Assembly (NCBI GenBank): GCA_965657965.1
Contig: CBFHQM010000007.1
Location: forward strand, 1 to 64,000
From: UBA8752 sp965657965
GTDB lineage: Bacteria; Bacteroidota; Bacteroidia; Flavobacteriales_D; Sanyastnellaceae
Length of the DNA: 64,000 bases
Direction of reading: 5' to 3'
The notes under the pieces were generated by a model. That model saw nothing but the letters and a program-made list of their open reading frames with translations, was not told where the DNA came from and did no database searches. Below are positions 41,107 to 48,816 of the stretch, in pieces. Each line of letters opens with the position of its first letter. Positions within the stretch are counted from its first letter, which is position 1. Made by a program: the position numbers and the translations under genes.

Positions 41107-43239
41107 TCACTCAGGCTTCGGAAGAAGCACTTTTCTGCTCAATTTGAGCTTTCCTGAGCGTGGGTCGCGACCGGTGACCTTGAATTTGACCATGTCACCT
41201 TCATTGATGACGTCGGTGACTTCGTTGACGCGGCCATGGTCCAATTCGGAGATGTGCAGCAATCCATCCTGTCCAGGAATGATTTCAACGAAAGCGCCGT
41301 AAGGCATCACAGTCTTGACCAGACCTTCGTAGACCTCTCCAACGTCGACAGTTGGAGGGAATGCGATGGCCCGGATTCGAGCGACAGCGGTGTCGATCGC
41401 TTCTTTGTTGTCTCCTGAAACTTCAACAAGGCCTTTTCCGTCGGCATCCGCAATGGACACGTTGGCCCCTGTGGTGTCTTGGATCTCGTTGATGATTTTT
41501 CCACCAGGGCCAATGATTGGACCAATGGCTTCTGCAGGAACCTCAAAGGAGATGATGCGTGGTGCATGATCCTTGTAGTCATCGCGATGGGTATCCATCG
41601 TCTTGAGCATTTCGCCCAAGATGTGAGCACGGCCTTCTTTGGCTTGGAGCAAAGCCTCGGTCAACTGAGCAAAGGAAAGCCCCTTGATCTTGATGTCCAT
41701 CTGACAAGCAGTAATGCCTTTGGATGTACCGGTCACCTTGAAGTCCATGTCGCCTAGGTGATCCTCGTCACCGAGGATGTCACTCAAGACAGCATACTTT
41801 CCTGTAGAAGGATCGGTGATCAGACCCATGGCGATTCCACTCACAGGACGTGTCATTGGAATTCCACCGTCCATCAAAGCCAGGGTTCCGGCACAGACTG
41901 TGGCCATGGAGCTGGATCCGTTAGACTCAAGAATCTCACTCACCAAGCGAATGGTGTAGGGGCAATCTTCCACGGGGGGAAGCATTGGCTTGAGTGCACG
42001 AAGGGCCAAGTTGCCGTGTCCAATCTCGCGACGGCTTGTTCCACGAATGGGGCGAGCCTCTCCGGTAGAAAAAGGTGGGAAGTTGTAGTGCAACAAGAAC
42101 TTCTCGGTCTTGCGAACGAGGGCGTTGTCAATGAGCTGCTCATCGTCCTTGGTTCCCAAGGTCAATGTGGTGAGACTTTGGGTCTCTCCACGAGTGAAGA
42201 TGGCAGAACCATGTGGGCCAGGGAGATAGTCGACCTCGCACCAGATGGGGCGAATGTCTTTTGTTCCACGTCCATCCAAACGAATGCCTTCATTCAAGAG
42301 AAGGTCCCGAATCGCTTTCTTCTGCGTGCTTTTGAAGTAGTCACGAAGCATGTATTGCTTGGTGGACTTGTCTTCGTCGCTCAACGTCTCCAAGAAACCT
42401 TCTTTGATGGCCTTGAAAGATGCGCCTCTCTCCTCTTTTGACTTGGCGTTTTTGGCGGAGTCGTAATACTTCTGGTAGAGCTCGTCGTGCATGCGCTGCT
42501 TCAGTGCACCGTCATGCTTCTCGTGCTCGTAAGTGCGCTTTGGAGAAGATGAAGGCACTTCAGCCGCCATGTCCAGTTGCGCTTGACACTGCTTTTGAAT
42601 GGCCACGTGTGCGGCCTCAATGGCGCCCACCATTTCTTCTTCGGAGACTTCGCTCATCTCCCCTTCCACCATCACAATGCTGTCCATGGAACCGGCGATC
42701 ATCATGTCGATGTCGGCCTCTTCGAGCTGAGCGTAGGTTGGGTTGATCACGAATTTGCCTCCGATACGGGCGACACGGACTTCAGAGATGGGACCGTCGA
42801 AAGGAATGTCGCTTACAGCCAGTGCTGCAGAAGCGGCCAAACCAGCCAAGCTGTCCGGCATGTTCTCCTTGTCGGCAGACATCAACTGAATCATGACCTG
42901 CGTGTCAGAGTGGTAATCCTCCGGGAAGGTGGGGCGCAGGGCGCGGTCCACAAGGCGCATCACCAAGATTTCGGTGTCGCTAGGTCGTGCCTCTCTTTTG
43001 AAGAAACCTCCTGGGAAGCGGCCTGTAGAGGCATACTTCTCGCGATAGTCTACGGTGAGAGGGAGGAAGTCAACGCCTTCTGAGGCGTCGCGATTGCTCA
43101 CTGCAGCAGCAAGGAGCATGGTGTCGCCTTGGCGCACAACCACACTTCCGTGGGCTTGCTTGGCGAGTTTTCCGGTTTCAATGGTGACCGGACGACCATC
43201 ACCGAGGTCGATGGTCTTGGTTACTACGTTCATTTCCAT
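41107..43239 (-). CDS. pnp: Polyribonucleotide nucleotidyltransferase (PNPase)
   Basis: A 710-residue 3'-5' phosphorolytic exoribonuclease of mRNA decay. Two RNase PH domains are visible: the first with LPLTVDYREKYASTGRFPGG near residues 60-80, the second with GSAIFTRGETQSLTTLTLG and DFKVTGTSKGITACQMDIK near residues 355-525. The KH domain follows (IGPIIGPGGKIINEIQ near 580) and then the S1 domain (GEVYEGLVKTVMPYGAFVEI near 645), ending at residue 710 without the long acidic tail of some homologues. It is downstream of rpsO, the conserved order in bacteria. The 126-bp gap between them is GC-rich with partial dyads (CGGGCCCCCGG region) and could be the leader through which PNPase limits its own mRNA, as in E. 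coli; that is inference. Confidence 0.97.
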   Translation of the reverse strand: MEMNVVTKTIDLGDGRPVTIETGKLAKQAHGSVVVRQGDTMLLAAAVSNRDASEGVDFLPLTVDYREKYASTGRFPGGFFKREARPSDTEILVMRLVDRALRPTFPEDYHSDTQVMIQLMSADKENMPDSLAGLAASAALAVSDIPFDGPISEVRVARIGGKFVINPTYAQLEEADIDMMIAGSMDSIVMVEGEMSEVSEEEMVGAIEAAHVAIQKQCQAQLDMAAEVPSSSPKRTYEHEKHDGALKQRMHDELYQKYYDSAKNAKSKEERGASFKAIKEGFLETLSDEDKSTKQYMLRDYFKSTQKKAIRDLLLNEGIRLDGRGTKDIRPIWCEVDYLPGPHGSAIFTRGETQSLTTLTLGTKDDEQLIDNALVRKTEKFLLHYNFPPFSTGEARPIRGTSRREIGHGNLALRALKPMLPPVEDCPYTIRLVSEILESNGSSSMATVCAGTLALMDGGIPMTRPVSGIAMGLITDPSTGKYAVLSDILGDEDHLGDMDFKVTGTSKGITACQMDIKIKGLSFAQLTEALLQAKEGRAHILGEMLKTMDTHRDDYKDHAPRIISFEVPAEAIGPIIGPGGKIINEIQDTTGANVSIADADGKGLVEVSGDNKEAIDTAVARIRAIAFPPTVDVGEVYEGLVKTVMPYGAFVEIIPGQDGLLHISELDHGRVNEVTDVINEGDMVKFKVTGRDPRSGKLKLSRKVLLPKPE

Positions 43240-43365
43240 GAAGGAATTGTCTTTCTGGGCACCCGTAAGTTTCTCAAGGCGTTTCCTCGAGAGGGAATTG
43301 CGTCCTCGCCAGCGACCGGGGGCCCGTGCCGCGACGACTTCGTATTAAATCTGTAGACGAAAGGA

Positions 43366-43635
43366 TCAACGACGGAGGCCGAGTTCCTTCACGATGGCGC
43401 GGTAGCGCTCAATGTCTTTGGTCTTGAGGTAATCCAACAAACGGCGGCGCTTGCCAACCATGCTGATCAGGGCGCGCTGTGTGTTGACGTCCTTTTTGTT
43501 TTGCTTCAAGTGATCAGTCAAATGAGCAATTCGGAAAGAGAACATGGCGATTTGGCCTTCTGCGCTTCCGGTGTCTTGGGCGTTCTTGCCATACTTGGCA
43601 AAGAACTCTTGCTTCTTCTCTGGTGTGAGGTACAT
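43366..43635 (-). CDS. rpsO: 30S ribosomal protein S15
   Basis: An 89-residue ribosomal protein of exactly the usual length that binds the central domain of 16S rRNA. MYLTPEKKQEFFAKYG begins it, followed by DTGSAEGQIAMFSFRIAHLT, the conserved S15 motif, then HLKQNKKDVNTQRALISMVG and KRRRLLDYLKTKD. It is upstream of pnp on the same strand and downstream of a well-formed Bacteroidota promoter. The leader of about 40 bases before the ATG may carry autoregulatory structure; I see only a weak short dyad (CTGAATTTTCAG) there. Confidence 0.97.
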   Translation of the reverse strand: MYLTPEKKQEFFAKYGKNAQDTGSAEGQIAMFSFRIAHLTDHLKQNKKDVNTQRALISMVGKRRRLLDYLKTKDIERYRAIVKELGLRR

Positions 43636-43683
43636 GTGGAAATCTCTTGGATGTTCTTGATGTGTCCTGAAAATTCAGGTCTG

Positions 43684-43714
43684 CAAAAGTAAGGGGGCTC
43701 CCCCAGCTGGGCAA
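43684..43714 (-). promoter_or_regulatory. Promoter of rpsO-pnp (TTG-N20-TACTTTTG)
   Basis: On the minus strand TTG (43714-43712), a 20-base spacer and TACTTTTG (43691-43684) match the Bacteroidota -33 and -7 elements exactly. The predicted start site lies about 40 bases before the rpsO ATG. The spacer contains GGGGGAGCCCCC, which may also act as the end of the accD transcript. Confidence 0.75.
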
Positions 43715-43733
43715 GGGGTTGAGTGACTCATTT

Positions 43734-44651
43734 TCAGTCGACGAGCATCCCGATGAGGGTGGCCAGTTCTTCTTGCAATTGGCTTCGGTGTACAATGCGA
43801 TCGACAAACCCGTGCTCTTGGAGGAATTCAGATTTCTGAAAACCCGAAGGAAGGTCCTTACCAATGGTTTCTTTGACGACCCTCGGGCCAGCAAAACCAA
43901 TCAGGGCATTGGGCTCTGCGAGGTGCACGTCGCCAAGCATGGCAAAAGATGCGGTGACCCCTCCTGTGGTTGGGTCGGTCAAGATGCACACGTAGGGCAG
44001 TCCGGCCTTGGCCAACAGGCTCAAGCGTGCACTGGTCTTGGCCATCTGCATTAAGGACAGTCCTGCCTCCATCATGCGGGCGCCGCCGCTTTTGGTGACG
44101 CAGACGTATGGCAATCCATTCTTAATGGCGTAATCAATGGCACGGGCAATTTTCTCTCCGACCACCGAGCCCATGGACCCGCCAATGAAGCCGAAGTCCA
44201 TGCAGCTGATGACCATTTGTCTTCCGCCAACCTCCCCTACGCCTGTTCGGATTGCGTCTTTGAGGCCAGTTTTGGCCATGGACGCCTCCAAGCGGTCATC
44301 GTAGTTCTTGGTGTCTTTGAAGCTCAAGGGGTTCGCCGAGGTCATCTTGGCTTGCAGTTCCCTGTATTTGCCGTCGTCAAACAGGAAGCTGAAGTATTGG
44401 TTTGAGCCAATTCGCTCATGGTGATCGCAATGTGGGCACACCCAAAGGTTGCTTTCGTGCTCTTGGCTTGCGGTGACCGTTTTGCAAGACGGACACTTGT
44501 ACCAATTGCCTTCAGGAATCTCTTTCTTCTCCGCAGTTTTGGTGGTAATGCCCTCCTTCATGCGACGGAACCATCCCAGTCCCGCATCGTTTTGAGATTC
44601 CGCTTCTCTATTGGAGCGGGGTGCTTCTTGCTCTGCCATATCAGGGGTCAA
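43734..44651 (-). CDS. accD: Acetyl-CoA carboxylase carboxyltransferase subunit beta
   Basis: A 305-residue subunit that, with AccA, transfers the carboxyl group from biotin to acetyl-CoA to give malonyl-CoA for fatty-acid synthesis. The four-cysteine zinc ribbon is at residues 50-76 (WYKCPSCKTVTASQ, then LWVCPHCDHHERIG). The carboxyltransferase core includes MDFGFIGGSMGSVVGEKIAR, TKSGGARMMEAGLSLMQMAK and PTTGGVTASFAMLGDVHLAE, with the oxyanion-type glycines of the crotonase-like fold. The first ATG (44651) or the fifth codon (44639) could start it. It follows the Omp85-family gene by 12 bp. AccA and AccBC are not in the window. Confidence 0.96.
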   Translation of the reverse strand: MTPDMAEQEAPRSNREAESQNDAGLGWFRRMKEGITTKTAEKKEIPEGNWYKCPSCKTVTASQEHESNLWVCPHCDHHERIGSNQYFSFLFDDGKYRELQAKMTSANPLSFKDTKNYDDRLEASMAKTGLKDAIRTGVGEVGGRQMVISCMDFGFIGGSMGSVVGEKIARAIDYAIKNGLPYVCVTKSGGARMMEAGLSLMQMAKTSARLSLLAKAGLPYVCILTDPTTGGVTASFAMLGDVHLAEPNALIGFAGPRVVKETIGKDLPSGFQKSEFLQEHGFVDRIVHRSQLQEELATLIGMLVD

Positions 44652-44663
44652 AGTTAGTGGCGT

Positions 44664-47018
44664 TCAGAATGGAAGTGAGACGGCAGGGTGAATCCGCCAA
44701 CGCCCCATTGTGGAAGGCGTGCCATTTGGGTCTGCAGGAGGCTGCCCATTGGGCCATCGAACAGGTCGGGCTGCGTCGCAGCGGAGAAGGAAATAACCGA
44801 AGTCGAGGCGAACTCCGAAGCCAGCGCTCACGCCAAGTTCATCGACAAAACGCGACCACTGAAAATTGGCCTCGGGCCGTTCGGCTTCGTAGCGGGTCAT
44901 CCAAACATTGCCCATGTCGACGAAACCGGCGAGTTGAACCCAATCATTGAGGTATTGTCTGGCTTCAAGGTTGAACTCCAGGCGCATGTCTCCTCGTAGG
45001 TTCAGTGCGTCATCCCCACTCCCACCTGGTCCCAGCTCCAGCGCCCGCCAACCGCGCATGCTGTTGGTCCCGCCCACATAAAACTGCTTCTCCAATGGTG
45101 CTGCAGACGAATCAATGGAAGACGCGACAATGCCGAGATAGCTTCGGAAATGAAGGCCCGTTCTGGGGCGGATTTGCCAGTCCCCCCGCAAGTCCATCAC
45201 CCACCGCGTGTAGCGTGCCACATCTACGGTTTGGGCCAGACCAAAGAAGCTGGGCAAGGCAATGTTGGTCTCGGCAGGTGCACGCTTGTCGAGGGCATGG
45301 AACAACGCGCCCGCAGTTTCCATCTCCAAATGTGACCGCCATTTGGGCTTGTCCGAGGGGCTCTTTGGATTGAACCACCAGCTGATGCCCGATCCGAAAA
45401 TGGCGCGAGATGAGAATGTAGAAGCCAAAATACCCGAGCCAGACTCGGCCAATTCTGCCTCGAAACCGGTGCTCAACTGACTGGAAGTAATCGCCGCCTC
45501 AAAAGGGCGAATTTCCAGTTTGGAGCCGGTCGTCGCGTTTTCAATGAATTGCTCTACCAAACCAATCCGCACCGAAGTCCGGGTGAATTCAATTCGCTTT
45601 TCGTCTCGGAAAGACAAAGAGATTCGGCTTTCGGGGTGGTTGGAGCGGGGAAAACGATCCACGCCAAAAGGCAAGAGCCGATTGGCGCTGTACTGCAGTT
45701 CGGCGGACAGTACACGGGAGTTGAGCCACGTGGACTCACTCTGAGACGGGTTGTCGCTGGAGTTGGGGTTGGTGGGTGTAATGGACTCCAAGCCGGCCTG
45801 AAGGTCAAGGGTCAATTGTTCCGCCCGTTGCCGGAAATCCAAGTTGCCCAGGGCCAATTTGATTTCGCCCCCTGCCCTTTGGCGAGAAGTGATGGCCCCG
45901 TTGACTCGGAGAAGTCGTTTGGGCGACGGTTGCAATTTGTATTTGACGTCGAGCATTCTGGTGGCGCTCATCAAAGAGTCCACCACGGGTTCAACAGTGT
46001 AAGAGACGCGGTCCAGAATGGCCAATTCACGAAGGCCTTGTCTAGATGTCGACAATTGTTGTGGGTTAAAGACGTCTCCCGGCGCCACTTGAAGCTGGTG
46101 CTTGAACGCACGGATGTCCCTCCCTTTTGGGATTTGCCACAACACACCATCATCGAGGCGATTTTCCAAAACGGTGAGCTCGAGGGGTTGCCAATCCATG
46201 GTCACCGATGCGATTTTGGCTTTGCGATGCGGCGACATGGAACTGCCTTGGCTTCGCGGTGCAATGTGCAGAGTCAAGTCGGCCTTCCCTGTGGTTTGGC
46301 TTCCTGCGGTGTCAATGTCCAACGTAAAATGTTCGGCCATGATGCCGTACCACCCTTCGGATTGCAGGCGTAAAGCGGACTCCCCCCTTGCCCTGTCAAG
46401 GGCGTCTAGATTGAGCCAGCTCCCCTCCAACTGACGCCATCGGGTTTCGATATCGGCAAGGGCCTGAGCAGAGATGCCGCTGCTTTCACCATCGAGTAAA
46501 ATGGCACCACACTTTAAACGCATGCCCGGGATCAAGTTGATGTAGAGCGAAGCGTGTTCCCTTTCGAATTGCACTTGGATTTCGGCATCTGCCCACAAGC
46601 AACCCATGCGCACCATCCGGGAACGGAAAAGGGCCTCGGCTTGCTCCAAGGCCAGAGGGTCATAAGGTGCGGCTGAACCAGTGGGGACAGGTTGACTTTC
46701 CGAAACGGCCTTCTTCCAACGCCCCGAAGTGGTGGCGAGCCAATGTCGAAAAGGAAGGCCCAGCCAGCGTTCAGGAGGCTGAGTAATGAGGGCTGAACCC
46801 AACGTGCGCTCCCAATCTGGAAGGCTCACCTCGGCATTGTTGTTTGGGTTAAGTGCCCAGTTGACTTCCCAAACTACAGGGGTGTCCGATGTGGATGCAG
46901 GTTGGTTTTGAGCGAGAAGTTGGCTTTGAGCGTAGAACAAATGCGCCAAAAAGAAGAGGATGGCCCATCTTGCACGCCAACTGCCCACCCCTGCAATGCC
47001 AACAAGGAACGAGATCAT
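44664..47018 (-). CDS. Omp85-superfamily (BamA/TamA-like) outer-membrane barrel with POTRA-type domain
   Basis: About 784 residues. The start is uncertain: ATG at 47018 or 47024, or a GTG at 46988 that leaves a compact signal peptide (RWAILFFLAHLFYAQSQLLA) and avoids overlap with the divergent gene. A periplasmic part of roughly 400 residues contains POTRA-like elements (EALFRSRMVRMGCLWADAEI; IPKGRDIRAFKHQLQVAPGD; FNPQQLSTSRQGLRELAILD). The C-terminal half is a 16-strand type barrel, with the Omp85 signature FYVGGTNSMRGWRALELGPG and the last strand ending WRIHPAVSLPF in an aromatic residue. It is shorter than a typical BamA and has few POTRA repeats, closer to TamA-like or TamL proteins. It may insert or export outer-membrane proteins or lipids. 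Confidence 0.85.
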   Translation of the reverse strand: MISFLVGIAGVGSWRARWAILFFLAHLFYAQSQLLAQNQPASTSDTPVVWEVNWALNPNNNAEVSLPDWERTLGSALITQPPERWLGLPFRHWLATTSGRWKKAVSESQPVPTGSAAPYDPLALEQAEALFRSRMVRMGCLWADAEIQVQFEREHASLYINLIPGMRLKCGAILLDGESSGISAQALADIETRWRQLEGSWLNLDALDRARGESALRLQSEGWYGIMAEHFTLDIDTAGSQTTGKADLTLHIAPRSQGSSMSPHRKAKIASVTMDWQPLELTVLENRLDDGVLWQIPKGRDIRAFKHQLQVAPGDVFNPQQLSTSRQGLRELAILDRVSYTVEPVVDSLMSATRMLDVKYKLQPSPKRLLRVNGAITSRQRAGGEIKLALGNLDFRQRAEQLTLDLQAGLESITPTNPNSSDNPSQSESTWLNSRVLSAELQYSANRLLPFGVDRFPRSNHPESRISLSFRDEKRIEFTRTSVRIGLVEQFIENATTGSKLEIRPFEAAITSSQLSTGFEAELAESGSGILASTFSSRAIFGSGISWWFNPKSPSDKPKWRSHLEMETAGALFHALDKRAPAETNIALPSFFGLAQTVDVARYTRWVMDLRGDWQIRPRTGLHFRSYLGIVASSIDSSAAPLEKQFYVGGTNSMRGWRALELGPGGSGDDALNLRGDMRLEFNLEARQYLNDWVQLAGFVDMGNVWMTRYEAERPEANFQWSRFVDELGVSAGFGVRLDFGYFLLRCDAARPVRWPNGQPPADPNGTPSTMGRWRIHPAVSLPF

Positions 47019-47772
47019 GGCCATTCGAGGCCTTCGGGAGAAAAGTGTGCGCCACACGGAGCGAAAGTTCGTGGTCGAGGGCCACAAATGCACTGCCGAG
47101 GCCTTGCAAAGTGGCTGGCCCATTCTCGGATTGTATTCTACTGCGCATTCTGGGTGTCCGGAATCCTGGCAGGCAGCGCCTGTTTCTTCGAAGGAGATGG
47201 AGCGAATGAGTGCGTTTAAATCTCCACCTGGGATTTTGGCCGTTGTGGGCATGCCCGATCATGAAAGCCCCACAGGGAGCGAATGGGCTGCGCAAGAAGG
47301 GACAGCCTTCGGTATGGTGGTGGATGGACTTTCGGATCCGGGAAACCTCGGGACTTTGATTCGCACCGCAGATTGGTTTGGTGTCGAAGGAATGTGGCTG
47401 TCCCCAGATGTGGTCGACCCCTTCAATCCAAAAGTCGTTCAGGCTTCGATGGGGGCCATCTTTCGCGTTAAACTTTGGCAGCGGGAATTGGACGGCCTGT
47501 TCGGAGAATGGGCGGGCACAGGGGTTCAAACCATGGGTCTAGCTATGGACGGCGAAGATGTGTACGCGATGCCGGGTGTTCCCGGAGAACCCGCAAAATG
47601 GGTGGCTGTTCTTGGCAGTGAAAGCCATGGCTTAACCGAAGTGGTGGCCGCTGCATGCACCATGCAAGTTCACATACCCGGCGCTGGAAAAACGGAGTCG
47701 TTGAATGCCACCATGGCGGCAGGAATGGTCCTTGGGGAGTGGTTTGCCCGCGCCCGCGGACAACGGGGGTAG
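46996..47772 (+). CDS. TrmH/SpoU-family RNA 2'-O-methyltransferase
   Basis: A 258-residue SPOUT methyltransferase. The start at 46996 gives MPTRNEIMAIRGLREKSVRH, which aligns with the usual N-terminal helix of rRNA methyltransferases of this type; ATGs at 46960 and 47017 are alternatives. GHKCTAEALQ ends the small substrate-binding domain. The SPOUT motifs are DGLSDPGNLGTLIRTADWFG (motif 1, with Asn/Arg), WVAVLGSESHGLTEVV (motif 2) and IPGAGKTESLNATMAAGMVL (motif 3, knot). It methylates a ribose in rRNA or tRNA; the target base is unknown. The 5' end overlaps or nearly abuts the start of the divergent Omp85 gene, and it converges with the acyltransferase gene at three bases distance. Confidence 0.9.
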   Translation: MPTRNEIMAIRGLREKSVRHTERKFVVEGHKCTAEALQSGWPILGLYSTAHSGCPESWQAAPVSSKEMERMSAFKSPPGILAVVGMPDHESPTGSEWAAQEGTAFGMVVDGLSDPGNLGTLIRTADWFGVEGMWLSPDVVDPFNPKVVQASMGAIFRVKLWQRELDGLFGEWAGTGVQTMGLAMDGEDVYAMPGVPGEPAKWVAVLGSESHGLTEVVAAACTMQVHIPGAGKTESLNATMAAGMVLGEWFARARGQRG

Positions 47773-47775
47773 TCT

Positions 47776-48816
47776 TCAGCTTCCCTCCCGATAGACTTCG
47801 AGAATGGTCCTTCGGAGCGAGGACGCATCTTCCAATTCCATCCAGCCCTTGATTTTCTTCTCGATTTCCGCAATGCGTGTCTCCAGGTTTTCCGGAAGTG
47901 GTGTGTCATCCACGAGGGCGGACTTGGCTGCGGCGGCCCATTGACCTGAGATGGCACAACCGTCCAGTGCTTGGTCAATGCGTTGCGCAGCTTCTCCCCA
48001 ACTTGTTCGATCGGTGAGCCCTTCGAAAGAAACGGGAGGTGCCTCCGAAATGCGGACTTTTCCCTTCCACCCTTCCATGCCTTCGAGCATGCTTAACTCG
48101 TCGTCCCGATTGGGCTTTTCGCCACGGAGCCGCTCTGCAACGAGACGGGCATCGCAGGGATTCACGTCGTAGCGAATGGCCAGCGGGCGAATCAACTGAC
48201 CCAATGCCGAGGCGCCTTTCTTTTCTCCGCCCAAGGCCAAGCCGAGCATGCGAAGGAGCCCAGGATGTGTGCGGTCAACACCGTCTTTGGCTCTTCCCGG
48301 GGCTTGGGCAATCCAAACGTGACCACCGTCTTGAACGATGTCGGAGATGTTTTGGCTGAGGACCAACTGCTGCTGGAGGGCGGCCCTTCCCGACAATCCT
48401 CTGTCGATGAAAAGCGCCTTGTTCAGCGACATCAACTCCTTTACCCATGGTGCTTTGGCCAAGTTGCTTCCGAGCACAATATGAGTGGTGGGTCGGCCGG
48501 CTTCTACCCGGGTCAAATTGTACAATGCAGGGTCACACACAATGTCTCGGTGTGTGCTCACAAAAATACCGGGAGGGTCTTCGGGCTGAAGAAATCCATC
48601 CACACCCGTTGTTGTCTCCCGCACGATCCAACGCATGAAGGGCAAACTCCAATCGTGTTGAATGTCCTCGGGGCTTGGGGTGAGTTCCAATCCACGGTCT
48701 TGCACCCACTGAAGCAGCCTTTTGACCTCAGGTCGATGTAAAAAATCTTCAGCCATTTCCCGCTTATCGGAATCAAAGGAACGGAGTCCAGTTGGGTTGC
48801 GGTTACTTTGCCACAT
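47776..48816 (-). CDS. Glycerol-phosphate/lysophospholipid acyltransferase-like protein
   Basis: About 346 residues with the start at 48816, where GLRSFDSDKREMAEDFL corresponds to the conserved N-terminal segment I recall in related Bacteroidota proteins. The acyltransferase core has PPGIFVSTHRDIVCDPALY near residue 80 (catalytic His, with Asp in an H-R-D and H-x5-D arrangement instead of the classic HX4D), then KALFIDRGLSGRAALQQQL and GGHVWIAQAPGRAKDGVD, where the second and third plsB/plsC motifs are expected. It contains no transmembrane segment, so it would be membrane-peripheral. A role in phospholipid or acyl-lipid synthesis is likely but the acceptor is unknown. The ATG shares CATG with the divergent helicase start. 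Confidence 0.8.
   Translation of the reverse strand: MWQSNRNPTGLRSFDSDKREMAEDFLHRPEVKRLLQWVQDRGLELTPSPEDIQHDWSLPFMRWIVRETTTGVDGFLQPEDPPGIFVSTHRDIVCDPALYNLTRVEAGRPTTHIVLGSNLAKAPWVKELMSLNKALFIDRGLSGRAALQQQLVLSQNISDIVQDGGHVWIAQAPGRAKDGVDRTHPGLLRMLGLALGGEKKGASALGQLIRPLAIRYDVNPCDARLVAERLRGEKPNRDDELSMLEGMEGWKGKVRISEAPPVSFEGLTDRTSWGEAAQRIDQALDGCAISGQWAAAAKSALVDDTPLPENLETRIAEIEKKIKGWMELEDASSLRRTILEVYREGS

Noticed and set aside
41758..42441. 227-residue open frame on the plus strand
   Set aside because: It is antisense to pnp, a conserved gene with every domain visible in the minus frame.
45549..46373. 274-residue open frame on the plus strand
   Set aside because: It is antisense to the Omp85 gene. 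Composition and lack of motifs mark it as a shadow.
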